This document shows, one piece after another, positions 61,907 to 64,000 of a DNA stretch of 64,000 nucleotides. The notes under the pieces were generated by a model. That model saw only the letters and a list, made by a program, of their open reading frames with translations. It did no database searches and had not been told where the DNA came from. The stretch's first letter is position 1. Every line of letters begins with the position of its first letter. Source of the stretch: a virus; IMG/VR virus record IMGVR_UViG_3300037258_000590, positions 62,001 through 126,000 of that record, one strand, 5' to 3'. The translations under genes and the position numbers were made by a program.

Positions 61907-62437
61907 TCAGGCCCACGGCTCCTGATCTACAGCCATGCTGGTGGACTGCAGGCCATCCGGGGTCCAGTAGTTAGACTTCTGCCGCTTGCGCCAGAGGAAC
62001 AGCACGGTAATCAGCCGCGGGCTGACCTCGGTGATTGAATGGGCCTGCGTGTGCCGGAGCCGGTGCACGCCGAACCGCTGGTGCCGGACGTGCCGCTTGA
62101 CGGTCAGGTCAGCCGGGTCGTCATAGACGTCTTCCGCGTACCAGCCGAATTTCCAGCTCCAGAATGTCCGGGAATGGTCGTGCGGGTACTTCCGCTGGTC
62201 GTCAGCCCTCCCGATCCGGGTGACATCGACTGAAGCCAGCGGAGTCCGGAAGACGATAAAGCGGGTCAGGAACCGCTCACCGTTGATATCAGAGGTATAC
62301 GGCCAGTACAGCCGCAGACTGCCTTCGGCATCGATGCCTGCACCAAGGAGGGCCCAGCCGGGCATGCCACCGTGCTTGCGTACGGTCTTCGCAGTGACGC
62401 TGGTATTCGCGGCCCTGCTGGATTCGGTTATCTTCAC
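61907..62437 (-). CDS. conserved hypothetical phage protein
   Basis: 176 residues (MKITESSRAANTSVTAKTVR). The middle has WALLGAGIDAEGSLRLYWPY, then TFWSWKFGWYAEDVYDDPAD and HVRHQRFGVHRLRHTQAHSI. These blocks are conserved in a family of actinobacterial and phage proteins with a beta-barrel (cupin-like) look, function unknown. Confidence 0.65.
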   Translation of the reverse strand: MKITESSRAANTSVTAKTVRKHGGMPGWALLGAGIDAEGSLRLYWPYTSDINGERFLTRFIVFRTPLASVDVTRIGRADDQRKYPHDHSRTFWSWKFGWYAEDVYDDPADLTVKRHVRHQRFGVHRLRHTQAHSITEVSPRLITVLFLWRKRQKSNYWTPDGLQSTSMAVDQEPWA

Positions 62438-62479
62438 GGAGTCCTTTCCTGATCGTCTCGTGTGATACTCAGCGATTGC

Positions 62480-62749
62480 CTACTCACGCCAGGCGGCGGT
62501 CTCATCCTGGTAGGCCAGGAACGCTTCGGCGGCGGCTTCCTTCGCAGCACCAGCGTTCACGGCCATGTCGGTGATGTGCGTGCCCGCCTGCTCCAAGCCC
62601 TGGCCGCCAGCCCACTCAGCCAGCTCGTCCAGCTTGCGGGCCAGGGTCTCGCAGAACCCCGGCAGGCCTTCGATAGTGGCATGCAGCTCCGCGGGGTCCT
62701 CCGGGATGAACCCGGCGGCGACAGTCTCGGTCAGGTCATCGATCTTCAC
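62480..62749 (-). CDS. helical protein, paralogous domain
   Basis: 89 residues (MKIDDLTETVAAGFIPEDPA), helix-rich. The segment TVAAGFIPEDPAELHATIEG matches residues in the next protein (DVAEGFIPDGTFPAGFALAD), so the two genes share a repeated domain. Function unknown. Confidence 0.6.
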   Translation of the reverse strand: MKIDDLTETVAAGFIPEDPAELHATIEGLPGFCETLARKLDELAEWAGGQGLEQAGTHITDMAVNAGAAKEAAAEAFLAYQDETAAWRE

Positions 62750-63354
62750 CGCAAGTGACTCCTTGCATCCAGCCAGAATGCGTTGGCGCTGTGATACGTT
62801 CCGCGGGCCTCATCAGCGGCCTGGCCCATTGCGGTCATCATCCCGGCTAGGGCGCCGAGCTGGTCACCGGTAACCGGCCTGTCCAGCTCCTGTTCAGCCC
62901 ACACAGCCATGCGGCGTAGTTCTTCAGCTAGCAGCCCGGCCAGCTGGGAGATGGAGCCGAGCGTATCGGCCAGGGCGAAGCCAGCCGGGAAAGTGCCGTC
63001 CGGGATGAAGCCTTCAGCGACGTCCTCGGCCAGCGTTTCCGCGGGCGCGTACGAGCAGTCTTCACCTTCGAGCCAGTGCGTATTATCCGCCCGGAACCTG
63101 GCGCTGCAGGTTTCAGCAGCCGTGGCGGCTTGCTGCGGATACGGGATAAGGGCCTGAATCAGGTCACCGGGCCTGCCGCCGACGCCCCGCAACGCGGCAG
63201 CCCATTCGGCCAGCTCCGGCAGTCCGGCTGCCATGGCGCGGAACACATCCGGCAGCACGGCCAGCGCGCCGGCCAGTTCACGCGCGGTACCTGGCTGCAG
63301 GCCCGCTGACGCGCTGTCGATCATTGCTTCGATGTTGTCGCTAGGGGCTAGCAC
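62746..63354 (-). CDS. helical protein with the same repeated domain
   Basis: 202 residues, all helix (AGALAVLPDVFRAMAAGLPE, AETCSARFRADNTHWLEGED). The C-terminal half repeats the layout of the first, and of the 89-residue neighbour, so it is a two-domain repeat protein. 4-base overlap joins the genes. Confidence 0.6.
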   Translation of the reverse strand: MLAPSDNIEAMIDSASAGLQPGTARELAGALAVLPDVFRAMAAGLPELAEWAAALRGVGGRPGDLIQALIPYPQQAATAAETCSARFRADNTHWLEGEDCSYAPAETLAEDVAEGFIPDGTFPAGFALADTLGSISQLAGLLAEELRRMAVWAEQELDRPVTGDQLGALAGMMTAMGQAADEARGTYHSANAFWLDARSHLR

Positions 63355-63551
63355 CGGGCGCCTCCGGTTTCAGGTGCGATCTCCGCGATGTCCCAGTCGT
63401 CTCCCCGGATGTAGCGTACGGAGTACCCGCTGGAATAGCGGTGGACCTCGGCGAAGTGCAGGCAGACGACTACCTCGTCATTAGCCATGATCTCCGGGCA
63501 CCAGCCACACTGCACGAGTCCTCCGAGGATGTGCGGCTGTGACAGCACCAT
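63348..63551 (-). CDS. small Cys-containing hypothetical protein
   Basis: 67 residues (MVLSQPHILGGLVQCGWCPE) with CGWC near the start, possibly zinc-binding. Basic middle and acidic C-terminus. Unassigned. Confidence 0.55.
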   Translation of the reverse strand: MVLSQPHILGGLVQCGWCPEIMANDEVVVCLHFAEVHRYSSGYSVRYIRGDDWDIAEIAPETGGARC

Positions 63552-63554
63552 CGG

Positions 63555-63998
63555 TCAGGCTCCCAGCGCCCAGGCGGCGCGCAGCAGGCGGAGCGGGTTC
63601 CACTGGCTGCGCCGCTCAGCAGCCAGGATTACCTCAGCTTGCTTCTCATTCGCCCAGCCGTCCCACGGGACGTAGACGGCGCGACCTGACCGGCGGTACC
63701 GCCAGTAGTTGCTCTTGGTCAGGTTACATGGCTTGCATAGCGCCCGGCAGTTGAACAAGGTAGTAAGCCCGCCGAGTGACCACGGCATCGTGTGATCAAC
63801 TTCCAGGTGGTCGGCGTGTACCATCAGCCGGGCCCGGCAGCTGACGCACCGGTTCCGGTCGGCAGCGAGGACGACACGGCGCAAGCCGGCGCTGATCCGC
63901 GCGGATCGCTGTTCTTCTCGCGGGCGCCGCTTACGGTACCGCTTGCGCCAGTCTCGGGGGACGCACCCGGCTCGCAGCAGTGCAGGCAGGAAGTACAA
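63555..63998 (-). CDS. HNH endonuclease, start may lie beyond the window
   Basis: At least 147 residues. The HNH core is CVSCRARLMVHADHLEVDHT, then PWSLGGLTTLFNCRALCKPC, with the His-Asn-His and four Cys all visible. A basic N-terminus (DWRKRYRKRRPREEQRSARI) contacts DNA. Such genes often sit near the terminase/cos region of phages. The frame is open at the right edge, so the true start is unknown. Confidence 0.85.
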   Translation of the reverse strand: MYFLPALLRAGCVPRDWRKRYRKRRPREEQRSARISAGLRRVVLAADRNRCVSCRARLMVHADHLEVDHTMPWSLGGLTTLFNCRALCKPCNLTKSNYWRYRRSGRAVYVPWDGWANEKQAEVILAAERRSQWNPLRLLRAAWALGA

Positions 63999-64000
63999 GC

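Overview
The window looks like part of a large, high-GC actinobacteriophage (or prophage) genome; an actinomycete host is inferred. It carries an HK97-type head module on the minus strand: terminase 47.8-45.0 kb, portal 42.1-39.5 kb, S78 protease 39.1-38.1 kb, major capsid protein 37.9-36.7 kb. Genes are dense and many overlap by 4 bases (ATGA or GTGA). The regulators and small zinc-knuckle proteins are actinobacterial in style. No Cas1/Cas2, integrase or ribosomal RNA gene is visible.

Layout. 0-4.7 kb: minus-strand tail-type and accessory genes. 5.3-13.3 kb: a plus-strand array of 40 tRNA genes covering all 20 amino acids plus an initiator, with one tRNA-like RNA and a few small ORFs. 13.3-15.6 kb: four tandem Y-RNA-like RNAs followed by a Ro60/TROVE protein. 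15.7-17.2 kb: small plus-strand genes, some with leaderless promoters. 17.2-29.7 kb: a long minus-strand run of coupled genes for glycosyltransferases, FkbM and sugar C-methyltransferases, a cupin and an epimerase. 29.8-31.8 kb: small structural-type genes. 32.0-35.4 kb: a 22-repeat CRISPR array next to a 550-residue TnpB/Cas12-like nuclease with intact RuvC and zinc-finger residues. 35.4-47.8 kb: head module with inteins in portal and terminase. 48-54.4 kb: a metabolic and regulatory block (PurA-like, vWA, J-domain/pseudokinase, DEDDh exonuclease, NADAR, ThyX). 54.6-61.7 kb: secreted proteins, Nudix, C5-methyltransferase and small genes. 61.9-64 kb: minus-strand genes ending in an HNH nuclease.

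The parts fit a phage that brings its own translation supply (tRNAs), its own RNA-quality or tRNA-mimic RNP (Ro60 plus Y RNAs), nucleotide metabolism (PurA-like, ThyX) and counter-defence or competitor-defence functions (TnpB-like effector with a CRISPR array, NADAR, C5-methyltransferase). Several minus-strand operons share a conserved promoter and 5' leader motif, which suggests one common regulatory scheme. The strongest candidates for undescribed biology are the mini type V-like CRISPR locus, the four-Y-RNA/Ro60 locus with a circularly permuted tRNA mimic, and the tRNA array in which 12 of 40 tRNAs have C33 instead of U33.
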